Shown here piece after piece: positions 18,943-26,511 of a stretch of 64,000 bases of DNA (positions are counted from its first letter, which is position 1; every line of letters starts with the position of its first letter). The notes under the pieces were generated by a model. That model ran no database searches and was not told the DNA's origin. It saw nothing but the letters and a program-made list of their open reading frames with translations. Position numbers and translations under genes: made by a program. This DNA is from Gemmatimonadales bacterium (GTDB taxonomy: Bacteria > Gemmatimonadota > Gemmatimonadetes > Gemmatimonadales > GWC2-71-9), in NCBI GenBank assembly GCA_036500345.1, contig DASYCE010000015.1:62001-126000 (forward strand). The letters are read 5' to 3'.

Positions 18943-19950
18943 TCATTCGGCCCGGACGCCATCCCGCGCCCAGACAACGGGAAGGACGCGGGCGCCGGCG
19001 GCCTGTGCGGCGGCGATCGCCGGGGCAGGGTTGTCGGGGACGATGAAGAACATGGAACCACCGGCTCCGGAGCCAGCGGCCTTTCCGCCCACGGCGCCGA
19101 CACGCTCCATCGTCTTCTCGAGCGCCGCCATCGCGGGGGTCCGCATTGCAGCGTCGAGTTGCAGCTGATGCAGCCAGTTGGCCTGCAGCACGCGCCCGAC
19201 GCCGATGAGATCGCGCGCCAGGAGCGCCTCCGCCATCGCCGTCGCACACTCAGCCATGCCGCGCAACGCACCGGCGACGGCGCGGTCACCGGCCGCATAT
19301 GCGGCCATGACACGAGTGATCGTCTGGCCGGAAAAGCGTGATTGGCCGGTGTAGCAGAGCACGGTGTGTCGGGCGAGCGTCGCTGCGAAGTCCGGATCCA
19401 GTGCCAACGCGGTCGCTTGGGTGCCGTCGCGATCAAAGGCGAGGAAGTTGAAACCACCGAGAGCCGCGGCGAACTGATCCTGCTTTCCTCCCGCGACCGC
19501 AGCGTCGATCGTTTCGAGCGTCCACGCTGATTCCGCGGTCTCGATCGGCGACGCAACGGAATCGGTCGCCGCATTGCACGCGTGTACCAGCGCGACGCTG
19601 AGTGCTCCCGAGCTGCCGAGCCCCGAACCAGCCGGAGCCGTGGCGGATGTCCGGAGCATGCATGGCCCGAGGCGTGCGCGGCCGATCGCCGCTTTCGGCA
19701 ACGTGAAGACGCCGTCACTGGAGAGAGCCGTGACATCGGATCCGGTACAACGACTGCCCACATCGCCGGCGACCAGTTCGTAGCGATCATGGTCGCACCG
19801 CAATTCGACGCGTGTGCGCAGGTCGATCGCGGCGTTCACGACCCGGCCGCGCTCGGTGGTCGCAAACGGCGCGACATCGGTCCATCCGCCGGCGAAATCG
19901 AGACGCACCGGTGCGGACACGACGATCGATTGCTTGTCGCGCATCGTCAT
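18943..19950 (-). CDS. GHMP-family sugar kinase (fucokinase/heptose-kinase-like)
   Basis: This is a 335-residue GHMP kinase that phosphorylates a small hydroxylated substrate with ATP. The N-terminal strand SAPVRLDFAGGWTD (residues 12-25) resembles L-fucokinase and D-glycero-D-manno-heptose 7-phosphate kinase. The ATP loop is PAGSGLGSSGA (106-116) and the C-terminal glycine motif is GSGAGGSMFF. No nucleotidyltransferase domain is fused, unlike bifunctional Fkp. The start at 19950 overlaps the stop of the transporter lipoprotein (ATGA); an ATG at 19965 is less likely. It sits between an importer component and a lyase, so it probably activates a sugar released from the imported glycan. Fucose is plausible because a GH29 fucosidase is encoded about 10 kb away. 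Confidence 0.82.
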   Translation of the reverse strand: MTMRDKQSIVVSAPVRLDFAGGWTDVAPFATTERGRVVNAAIDLRTRVELRCDHDRYELVAGDVGSRCTGSDVTALSSDGVFTLPKAAIGRARLGPCMLRTSATAPAGSGLGSSGALSVALVHACNAATDSVASPIETAESAWTLETIDAAVAGGKQDQFAAALGGFNFLAFDRDGTQATALALDPDFAATLARHTVLCYTGQSRFSGQTITRVMAAYAAGDRAVAGALRGMAECATAMAEALLARDLIGVGRVLQANWLHQLQLDAAMRTPAMAALEKTMERVGAVGGKAAGSGAGGSMFFIVPDNPAPAIAAAQAAGARVLPVVWARDGVRAE

Positions 19951-21359
19951 TGCGCCACGTGCCATTGTGTAATGGTGGGGAGTTCGCCGCGAAGATCCAT
20001 TTGCACGCCGAGGATCCGCCGGTTCATCCCCTGCACGCCACGCGCATCGTAGAGAAACGCCGCGGGGACACTGTCGGCGAAGAACTGGAGCTGCTGCGCG
20101 ATCGTCGCCGGCGGCGTGATCCCGGTGGCGGTGAGCAGCGGCGCGAGCTGACCCAGTCCGGGATCGCCGGTGATCCCCATGACCGCGGCGTCAAAGTCAT
20201 GCGTCACGCCCTGCACGCGATCGAGGAACGATGTCAGTTCGAGTTGTCTGATGGTCATCGTGACACCGGCAGCCGCGAGCTGCGCCTGCACCATCTGTTC
20301 GAGGGCGGCTTCGCCGCTGCCGACCGTGAGCAGTTCGAACTGGATCCTCCGATCGCGCAGCGTGCGCCGGGCAACGCCGTCGGCGCCGGTATCGGCGGTA
20401 GAGGTTGCCGTCGGGCCGAACGCTGGCGTCCCGAAACCGTAGAGATAGCCGTTCACGATGGTGCGGCGATCGAGCACCTGCGAGATGGCGCGACGCATCG
20501 CCACGTTATCGAACGGCGCTCTGCGAGTGTTGAAGACGACGGCGTAACTGAGCAGGAGCGGATATTCGATCACGGCAAGGCGTGGGTCGCGCCGCACGAA
20601 TGCCGCGTGCGCCGGCTGAATGCCGGCGAAGTCGAGTTCGCCGGAGGTGAGTGCTGCGAGCTTCGTGGTTGGTTCGTCGACGACGGCGATTACCAGGCGG
20701 TCGATCCGCGGCGGCCCACCGAGCTCTGCGGGGAAGTGGGGATTGGCGGCGAACACCCAGCGTCGATTCGGCTGGTGCGATACGAACGAAAACGGACCGT
20801 TCCCGACCGGCGTCACGTTCCAGGCGGCACGCCGCAACTGGCCGTGCGGTATCGTGTCGAGCAGATGGGCCGGGAGCATGGCGAGGTCGGTCAACACGTC
20901 GCCGATGCCGTGCTGCGGCCGGGTATATGAGATCCGGAGCGTGGAGTCGTCGAGTGCAACGGCCGTGTCGAGCGCCGCGAGTTCGCTCTGGCGAGGATAT
21001 CCGGTCGCAGGATCCCGGGCGGCCAGTAGCGTCCAGGCAGCGTCTCGTGCAGTGGTCGGCGCGCCGTCGTCCCACCGCACCGCCGAGGTAAGGTGCAGCG
21101 TCAGCGCGGTCGAGTCCGGCGACCACTCCCAGTGGCGCGCGAGGTATGGGGTGACCTGCATCGCGGAATCGTACCGGACCAGCGTGGTAAGGAGCACGTA
21201 GCGCTGCACCTGCTTCGCCAACGGGTGCGCCGTGAGGAGCGGGTCGATGCTCTGCAGATCGGCGCCGGAGGCAAAGACCACGGTGGCGCCGCGGCGTGTC
21301 GCGAGGCCGGAACAGCCGGCGATGAGCACGGAGATGGCGAGGAGGCAGCGGCGGCGCAC
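19947..21359 (-). CDS. ABC importer substrate-binding lipoprotein, family 5 (DppA/OppA type)
   Basis: This 470-residue lipoprotein has a positively charged start (VRRRC), a hydrophobic segment and the lipobox LIAGC with Cys16 as the lipidation site. The body has the SBP family 5 layout: SIDPLLTAHPLAKQV, YLARHWEWSPDSTALTLHL, VRWDDGAPTTARDA, PVGNGPFSFV and DNVAMRRAISQVLDR. It captures oligopeptides or oligosaccharides for the permeases encoded divergently at 21381. I place the start at GTG 21359 because it opens the lipoprotein signal directly; upstream in-frame sequence is antisense to the permease gene. No ribosome site at a proper distance is visible, and TAGACT at 21365-21370 suggests leaderless transcription. 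It is the first gene of a six-gene minus-strand operon. Confidence 0.85.
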   Translation of the reverse strand: MRRRCLLAISVLIAGCSGLATRRGATVVFASGADLQSIDPLLTAHPLAKQVQRYVLLTTLVRYDSAMQVTPYLARHWEWSPDSTALTLHLTSAVRWDDGAPTTARDAAWTLLAARDPATGYPRQSELAALDTAVALDDSTLRISYTRPQHGIGDVLTDLAMLPAHLLDTIPHGQLRRAAWNVTPVGNGPFSFVSHQPNRRWVFAANPHFPAELGGPPRIDRLVIAVVDEPTTKLAALTSGELDFAGIQPAHAAFVRRDPRLAVIEYPLLLSYAVVFNTRRAPFDNVAMRRAISQVLDRRTIVNGYLYGFGTPAFGPTATSTADTGADGVARRTLRDRRIQFELLTVGSGEAALEQMVQAQLAAAGVTMTIRQLELTSFLDRVQGVTHDFDAAVMGITGDPGLGQLAPLLTATGITPPATIAQQLQFFADSVPAAFLYDARGVQGMNRRILGVQMDLRGELPTITQWHVAQ

Positions 21360-21380
21360 CCTCAAGTCTACATTCTTCGC
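21360..21380. promoter_or_regulatory. 21-bp divergent promoter with overlapping -10 boxes
   Basis: On the plus strand TACATT (21369-21374) lies 6 nt before the permease ATG. On the minus strand TAGACT (21370-21365) lies 5 nt before the lipoprotein GTG. The two hexamers overlap by 2 bp. Both distances fit leaderless transcription starting at the start codon. No clear -35 is seen, since that region lies inside the opposing gene. Confidence 0.45.
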
Positions 21381-22361
21381 ATGTCGAGAGGCCCGGCCGT
21401 CGCGCTGATTCGTGCAGCCGCCGTCATCCTCGGCGTGGTCTCGCTCACCTTTGTCCTCCTTCATGTCGCTCCTGGCGACCCGGTCACGCGACTCCTCGGG
21501 CCGGCGGCAACGACCGCGCAGGTCGCGGCCGTTCGCCACGCGATGGGCCTGGACCGGCCGCTCATCGTCCAGTACGTCGCCTGGATCGGTCGCGCGCTCC
21601 ACGGCGATTTCGGCACGAGCATCTCCACCGGTCGGCGAGTCGCCTCGCTCCTTGCCGACGCGTGGCCGGCAACCGCGGCGCTCGTCGCCCTCTCGCTCAC
21701 GCTGACCTGGCTGATCGGCATCGCCGTCGGCGCCTGGCAGGCCAACGCGCGACGGCGCAATCTCGAGGGCGTCGTCACGGCGGTTGCGGTCGCGTTCAAT
21801 GCCATGCCGGCGTACTGGCTCGCGCTCGTCCTCGTCATGATCTTCACCTACTGGCTCCGGGTGCTTCCGTCGTTCGGAGCGAGCGGGCTCGATGCCGATT
21901 ATCTCGGAGTCGGCGGGCAGATCAGCGACCGGTTGCGGCATCTGGCACTGCCGCTTCTGACGTTGACGCTGATCGGCTTTGGCGGCGCAGCCCGGTTCGT
22001 GCGCGCATCAATGCGCGACCTGCGCGATGCCCCGTTTCTCGTCGTGGCGCGCGCGAAGGGCGTCGGTTCGCTGCGCACGGTTGTCCGGCATCAGCTTCGC
22101 AACGCCCTGGTCCCCGTCGTCACCCTCCTCGGCCTCTCGCTACCGGCGTTCTTCTCCGGCACGGTGTTCGTGGAGTCGGTGTTCGCGTGGCCCGGCGTCG
22201 GGCAGCTGATGGTGCACGGGGTCCAGGCGCGCGACTACCCCGTCGTGATGGCGGCGGCGACGGTGAGCGCGGTGCTGGTGGTCGCCGGCAACCTTGCGGC
22301 TGACGCGCTCGGCGAAGTCGTCGACCCGCGGACGCGCCGCGACGGTGACACCGTTGGCTGA
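21381..22361 (+). CDS. ABC importer permease, DppB type
   Basis: This 326-residue inner-membrane permease has about six predicted membrane segments. Family signatures are the N-terminal VAPGDPVTRLLGP and MGLDRPLIVQYVAWI, and the ATPase-contacting EAA-type loop FLVVARAKGVGSLRTVVRHQLRNALVP. The extracytoplasmic ending VESVFAWPGVGQLM is typical of DppB/OppB. It pairs with the second permease, which it overlaps, and with the divergent binding lipoprotein. No ATP-binding subunit gene is linked in this window. A TACATT box 6 nt before the ATG and the lack of a Shine-Dalgarno suggest leaderless expression. Confidence 0.9.
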   Translation: MSRGPAVALIRAAAVILGVVSLTFVLLHVAPGDPVTRLLGPAATTAQVAAVRHAMGLDRPLIVQYVAWIGRALHGDFGTSISTGRRVASLLADAWPATAALVALSLTLTWLIGIAVGAWQANARRRNLEGVVTAVAVAFNAMPAYWLALVLVMIFTYWLRVLPSFGASGLDADYLGVGGQISDRLRHLALPLLTLTLIGFGGAARFVRASMRDLRDAPFLVVARAKGVGSLRTVVRHQLRNALVPVVTLLGLSLPAFFSGTVFVESVFAWPGVGQLMVHGVQARDYPVVMAAATVSAVLVVAGNLAADALGEVVDPRTRRDGDTVG

Positions 22362-23190
22362 ATCACGGCGGCTGCGCGGCGACATCCCGACGATCGTCGG
22401 CGCGACCATTCTCGCCGCCTGCGCCGTCGCCGCGATCATCGTGCCGATCGTCGCGCCATCGTCGATGCCGGCGAACGTCGTCGCGAGCCGCTTCCTGCCG
22501 CCGCTGGCGCGCGACGCCGGACACGCGATGCACCTCCTCGGGACCGATCGTCTCGGTCGCGATGTCTGGTCGCGTCTCTGGGAAGGGGCACGGATTTCCC
22601 TGAGCGTCGGCCTGCTCACGATGGCGATCTCGCTGCTGATCGGTGTGGCCGTCGGCGCGGTGGCAGCCTTCGTGGGTGGCGCGGTTGCAACGGCCCTTCT
22701 CGCGGTCACCGATTTCGCCCTCGGCGTGCCGCGCGTCGTCCTCCTCCTCCTTCTCGCCGCGTTGTGGCCGCCGAGCGCGCTGCAGGTCATCGCCGTTCTT
22801 GGCGTCACCGGCTGGATGCCGATTGCGCGGCTGGTGTACGCCGATGTACGCGCCCAGCTCGGTCGGCCGTATGTCTCAGGTGCCGAAGCCCTCGGTGCGG
22901 GAAGGTTCCGGCTCCTCGCGGAGCACATCGTGCCGCACATCGCACCGCCGGTCCTCGCCGCCGTCACGCTCGGTATCGGCAACGCCATTACCCTTGAGGC
23001 GGGGCTATCGTTTCTCGGACTTGGAGTGCAGCCTCCGGCGGCCTCATGGGGGTCGTTGATCGCATCGGGCAGAGATACCGTCGTCAATGCGCCGTGGGTC
23101 GGACTGGCGCCCGGGATTGCCCTGGTCGTCGTGGTGGTGAGCTGTACCCTGATCGCCGACGGACTGCAGGAACGCTCGCAGTCCGCGTGA
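22345..23190 (+). CDS. ABC importer permease, DppC type
   Basis: This 281-residue permease has about six membrane helices. It shows the DppC-type HLLGTDRLGRDVWSRLWEGAR segment split by the first loop, the EAA-type loop YVSGAEALGAGRFRLLAEHIVPH, and the closing EAGLSFLGLGVQPPAASWG. The partner of DppB-type permeases usually carries exactly these motifs. The start is not certain: GTG 22345 (17-bp overlap with the preceding gene) is used, and TTG 22354 would also work. Neither has a clear ribosome site. The stop is followed by a 73-bp gap before the UPF0182 gene. Confidence 0.87.
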   Translation: MTPLAESRRLRGDIPTIVGATILAACAVAAIIVPIVAPSSMPANVVASRFLPPLARDAGHAMHLLGTDRLGRDVWSRLWEGARISLSVGLLTMAISLLIGVAVGAVAAFVGGAVATALLAVTDFALGVPRVVLLLLLAALWPPSALQVIAVLGVTGWMPIARLVYADVRAQLGRPYVSGAEALGAGRFRLLAEHIVPHIAPPVLAAVTLGIGNAITLEAGLSFLGLGVQPPAASWGSLIASGRDTVVNAPWVGLAPGIALVVVVVSCTLIADGLQERSQSA

Positions 23191-23263
23191 ATCGCATCGC
23201 ACCGTGCCGGCATGTTGTTGCGGAAGCCGTGCCCCGCAGCAAAACCTGGTCTGAGGAGCCTCT

Positions 23264-25990
23264 GTGACACGTCGCAGGATCGTGGTACTGGTGTTGTGTC
23301 TGCTGCTCCTCTTCTGTTTCTGGCTGATTCCGACTGCTGCATCGGCGTTGACCGACCTCTGGTTCTTCCGCGAGATCGGATATCAGGGCGTCTTCACCAC
23401 GCAACTGGTGACGCAGCTCCTCCTCTTCGTGATCGTCTGCGGCCTCTCGGTCGCGTTCCTCTGGTTCAATCTCATGCTCGCCCAACAAGGGATCGCGCCG
23501 GTGCCGTTTGTCGTCCCGGTGGGCGGCAAGGCCGCAGGGATGATCAACGTGACCGCGCTGGTGCGTCGCGTCACGCCAATCGCCGCGATCGTGATCGGCG
23601 TCATGATTGCGTCGGGCACGATCGGATCATGGGCGATGGTGCTGCAGGCACTCCACCCGACGCCATTCGGCATCACCGACCCGGTGTTCGGACGCGACAT
23701 CGGATTCTACATCTTCACCCTCCCCGCTCTCGACTCCACCCTGGCGCTCGTGCGCGGTGTGGTTCTTCTTGCGCTGATCCTCCTCGTCCCGATCTACCGG
23801 CTCCGCCGCGACATCCTTCTCGTGCCGCCGCGCCGGTTGCGGGTCGAGCCGGGAGCGGCGCGTCATCTCGCGATCCTGCTCGCGGCGTTCTTTGTGCTGG
23901 GGGCGGTGCAGATCTGGTTCGTCGATCTCTCGAACCTCCTGTACTCCGACACCGGTCCGCTGGTCGGTGCGAGCTTCACCGATCTGCATGCCACGATGCC
24001 GATGCTGCGGTTGTCGGCGTTCCTGGCACTCGGCGTGGCAGTCGCGATCCTGGCAGGAAACGCCCGGGGAACACTGGGGCGATGGACGGCATGGAGCGTG
24101 GGGGTCTACGCGGCAGTCGTACTGGTCGGGCGCGGGCTTTTCCCTGCGGTCATGCAGAAGCTCGTGGTAGCGCCGACGGAACTGACCCGCGAGCGGCCGT
24201 ACCTGCGGAATCACATCGTCGCCACGCGCGCAGCCTGGGGACTCGACAGCGTGCAGGTGAAGGACCTCGATGACGTCGGGACGCTGACGCAGGCAAGCAT
24301 CGCCGCCAACGCGGCGACGATCGACAATGTTCGGCTCTGGGATCGCGATCCGCTCCTTCAGACCTTCAGCCAGCTGCAGGAGATCCGGACCTACTACAAC
24401 TTCGCGTCGATCGACGACGACCGGTACTGGATCGACGGCAAGTACCGGCAGGTGCTCCTCTCGCCGCGCGAACTGAACGCCGCGGCGCTACCGACCCGCA
24501 CCTTCATCAACGAGCACCTGACGTTCACGCACGGCATGGGATTGACGATGGCGCCGGTCAATCAGGTGACCGACGAAGGGCTGCCGGTACTGTTCATCAA
24601 GGATCTTCCGCCGGTCTCCACCGTGTCACTCAAGATCACCCGGCCGCAGGTCTACTACGGCGAAGCAGAGTACGACTACGCCGTCGTGGGGACGAAGGAA
24701 AAGGAGTTTGATCATCCGGTCGGCGACCAGAATGTCTTCGACAGCTATCAGGGAACCGGCGGCGTCGGCGTCGGCAACGTGGTGCGCCGCCTGATCTTCT
24801 CGGTCGCGCTCGGCACGTCGAAGATCTTCTTCTCCGGTGATATCACCGACCGGAGTCGCATTCTCTACTATCGGAACATTCGTGATCGGGTGACGCGCGC
24901 ACTTCCGTTCCTGGCATTCGATCACGATCCGTACCTCGTGATTGCTGCCGACGGGACGCTCAAATGGCTGCTCGACGGCTACACCAGTACCGACCGCTAC
25001 CCATACGCCGCGCGGGCCGGTGACGGCACGACGTACATGCGCAACAGCGTCAAGGTCGTCCTCGACGCCTACAACGGTTCGCTGACGGCGTACGTGAGCG
25101 CACCGCACGATCCATTGATCGAGACCTGGTCACGGATCTTCCCCGGGATCTTCCATTCGATCGACAGCATGCCGCCGGATCTGCGGGCGCATCTGCGGGT
25201 GCCGGATGAACTCTACCGGCAGCAGACCCGGCTCTATACCACCTACCACATGGATGCGCCGGATGATTTCTATCAGCGCAACGACCAGTGGCAGATCCCC
25301 GCGGTCGACGAAGCGACCGGTGCGGTGCCGTTCATGCGCCACATCGTCATGCGGCTCCCCGGCGAACAGCAGGCCGAGTACATCTACATGGTGCCGTTCA
25401 CGCAACGCGGGAAGGACAATCTCTCGGCGTGGATGGTAGCGCGGAACGACGGCGCCGAGTATGGCAAGCTGGTTGCGTACCGCCTCCCGCGGCAGAGCCT
25501 CGTCTACGGACCGAGCCAGGTGGAAGCGCGCATCAATCAGGATACCGACATCTCGCGGCAGCTCTCGCTCTGGGATCAGCGCGGTTCGAAGGTGGTTCGC
25601 GGCGACCTCCTGGTGATTCCGATCGAGCAGTCACTGCTGTACGTCCAGCCGCTCTATCTGCAGGCCGACAAGGGACGAATCCCCGAGCTCAAGCGGGTCG
25701 TCGTGGTCTACGGCGACAGAGTAGTAATGGATGAGACCCTCGACGCGGCGCTCGCCACCCTCTTTGGGGGTACCGCGGCCGGTACAAAGGCTCCGGTGGC
25801 AGCGGAGACGTTGGGACAGTCCGCACCGCAGGCCACCGGGGTCAGTGCCACGATGCAGGCCCAGTTCACGGAGGCACGGCGGCACTTCCAGGCTGCACTC
25901 GACGCGCAGCGGAACGGCGACTGGGCCCGTTACGGCGCGGAGATCAAGGCGCTCGGCGCGATTCTCGACCGGGTGCCGCCCGCTCCCTGA
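23264..25990 (+). CDS. UPF0182 family integral membrane protein
   Basis: This is a 908-residue protein of the UPF0182 (COG1615) family, whose function is not established. The first ~290 residues hold about seven hydrophobic segments, including the N-terminal VVLVLCLLLLFCFWLIPTAA. A long extracytoplasmic part follows, with the family hallmarks PYLRNHIVATRAAWGLD, NVRLWDRDPLLQTFSQLQ, RTYYNFASIDDDRYW and GVGNVVRRLIFSVALG. The last ~70 residues are a short charged helical tail. A GTG start is preceded by GAGGAG at 6 nt. Its 3' end overlaps the convergent PfpI-like gene by 47 bp. There is no functional link to either neighbouring gene set that I can see. Confidence 0.88.
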   Translation: MTRRRIVVLVLCLLLLFCFWLIPTAASALTDLWFFREIGYQGVFTTQLVTQLLLFVIVCGLSVAFLWFNLMLAQQGIAPVPFVVPVGGKAAGMINVTALVRRVTPIAAIVIGVMIASGTIGSWAMVLQALHPTPFGITDPVFGRDIGFYIFTLPALDSTLALVRGVVLLALILLVPIYRLRRDILLVPPRRLRVEPGAARHLAILLAAFFVLGAVQIWFVDLSNLLYSDTGPLVGASFTDLHATMPMLRLSAFLALGVAVAILAGNARGTLGRWTAWSVGVYAAVVLVGRGLFPAVMQKLVVAPTELTRERPYLRNHIVATRAAWGLDSVQVKDLDDVGTLTQASIAANAATIDNVRLWDRDPLLQTFSQLQEIRTYYNFASIDDDRYWIDGKYRQVLLSPRELNAAALPTRTFINEHLTFTHGMGLTMAPVNQVTDEGLPVLFIKDLPPVSTVSLKITRPQVYYGEAEYDYAVVGTKEKEFDHPVGDQNVFDSYQGTGGVGVGNVVRRLIFSVALGTSKIFFSGDITDRSRILYYRNIRDRVTRALPFLAFDHDPYLVIAADGTLKWLLDGYTSTDRYPYAARAGDGTTYMRNSVKVVLDAYNGSLTAYVSAPHDPLIETWSRIFPGIFHSIDSMPPDLRAHLRVPDELYRQQTRLYTTYHMDAPDDFYQRNDQWQIPAVDEATGAVPFMRHIVMRLPGEQQAEYIYMVPFTQRGKDNLSAWMVARNDGAEYGKLVAYRLPRQSLVYGPSQVEARINQDTDISRQLSLWDQRGSKVVRGDLLVIPIEQSLLYVQPLYLQADKGRIPELKRVVVVYGDRVVMDETLDAALATLFGGTAAGTKAPVAAETLGQSAPQATGVSATMQAQFTEARRHFQAALDAQRNGDWARYGAEIKALGAILDRVPPAP

Positions 25991-26504
25991 GGAGTGCCAC
26001 CAGCTCCCGGCAGAACGCCGGAATGTCCGCCACGACCCGGCCCCACACCAGATGCCCGTCGCGGAACGCCGGGACGTCGACCCACGTCGCGCCGGCGTTG
26101 ACGAGATCGTCCTTGATCCCGAGCGAACCGGTGGCGCGCCGCCCGCTGACGATCTCCGCCGAAATCGCCACGAGCCCACCGTGACAGATGATCCCGATCG
26201 GACGTTCAAGCCGATGCAGCTCCACCACCAGCGACCGCACCGCGGCGGAACGGCGGAGCTTGTCGGGCGCCCACCCGCCGGGAATCACCAGCCCCGCGAG
26301 CTCGGCTGGATCAAGGGTGTCGACGGTCACGTCCGGGCGGATCTCGAGACCGTGTTTGCCACGCACCGTGTCGGGCGTGACCGCTGCACCGACGACATCG
26401 GCACCCTCCTCCTGCAGCCGCATGTACGGGACGTGGAATTCGAGATCTTCCACGCCCTCGGCGATCAGAACCGCAATGCGCTTTCCGTCGAGTGGCAATG
26501 TCAT
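25944..26504 (-). CDS. DJ-1/PfpI family protein (type 1 glutamine amidotransferase-like)
   Basis: This 186-residue single-domain protein matches PfpI/YhbO-like members. Glu16 in AEGVEDLEFHVP, GLVIPGGWAPDKLR and the nucleophile-elbow Cys107 in IGIICHGG are present. The family includes stress-linked deglycase/hydratase-type enzymes and proteases of debated activity. The start at 26504 has TGAGG 5 nt upstream and lies 7 nt after the stop of the GH38 gene, so it is the last gene of that minus-strand operon. Its 3' end lies inside the end of the UPF0182 gene (47-bp tail-to-tail overlap). Confidence 0.85.
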   Translation of the reverse strand: MTLPLDGKRIAVLIAEGVEDLEFHVPYMRLQEEGADVVGAAVTPDTVRGKHGLEIRPDVTVDTLDPAELAGLVIPGGWAPDKLRRSAAVRSLVVELHRLERPIGIICHGGLVAISAEIVSGRRATGSLGIKDDLVNAGATWVDVPAFRDGHLVWGRVVADIPAFCRELVALLRERAAPGRESRRAP

Positions 26505-26511
26505 GCGAACC

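Noticed and set aside
21360-21941. N-terminal extension of the substrate-binding protein
   Set aside because: It is antisense to the permease and would place the lipoprotein signal about 200 residues inside the protein.
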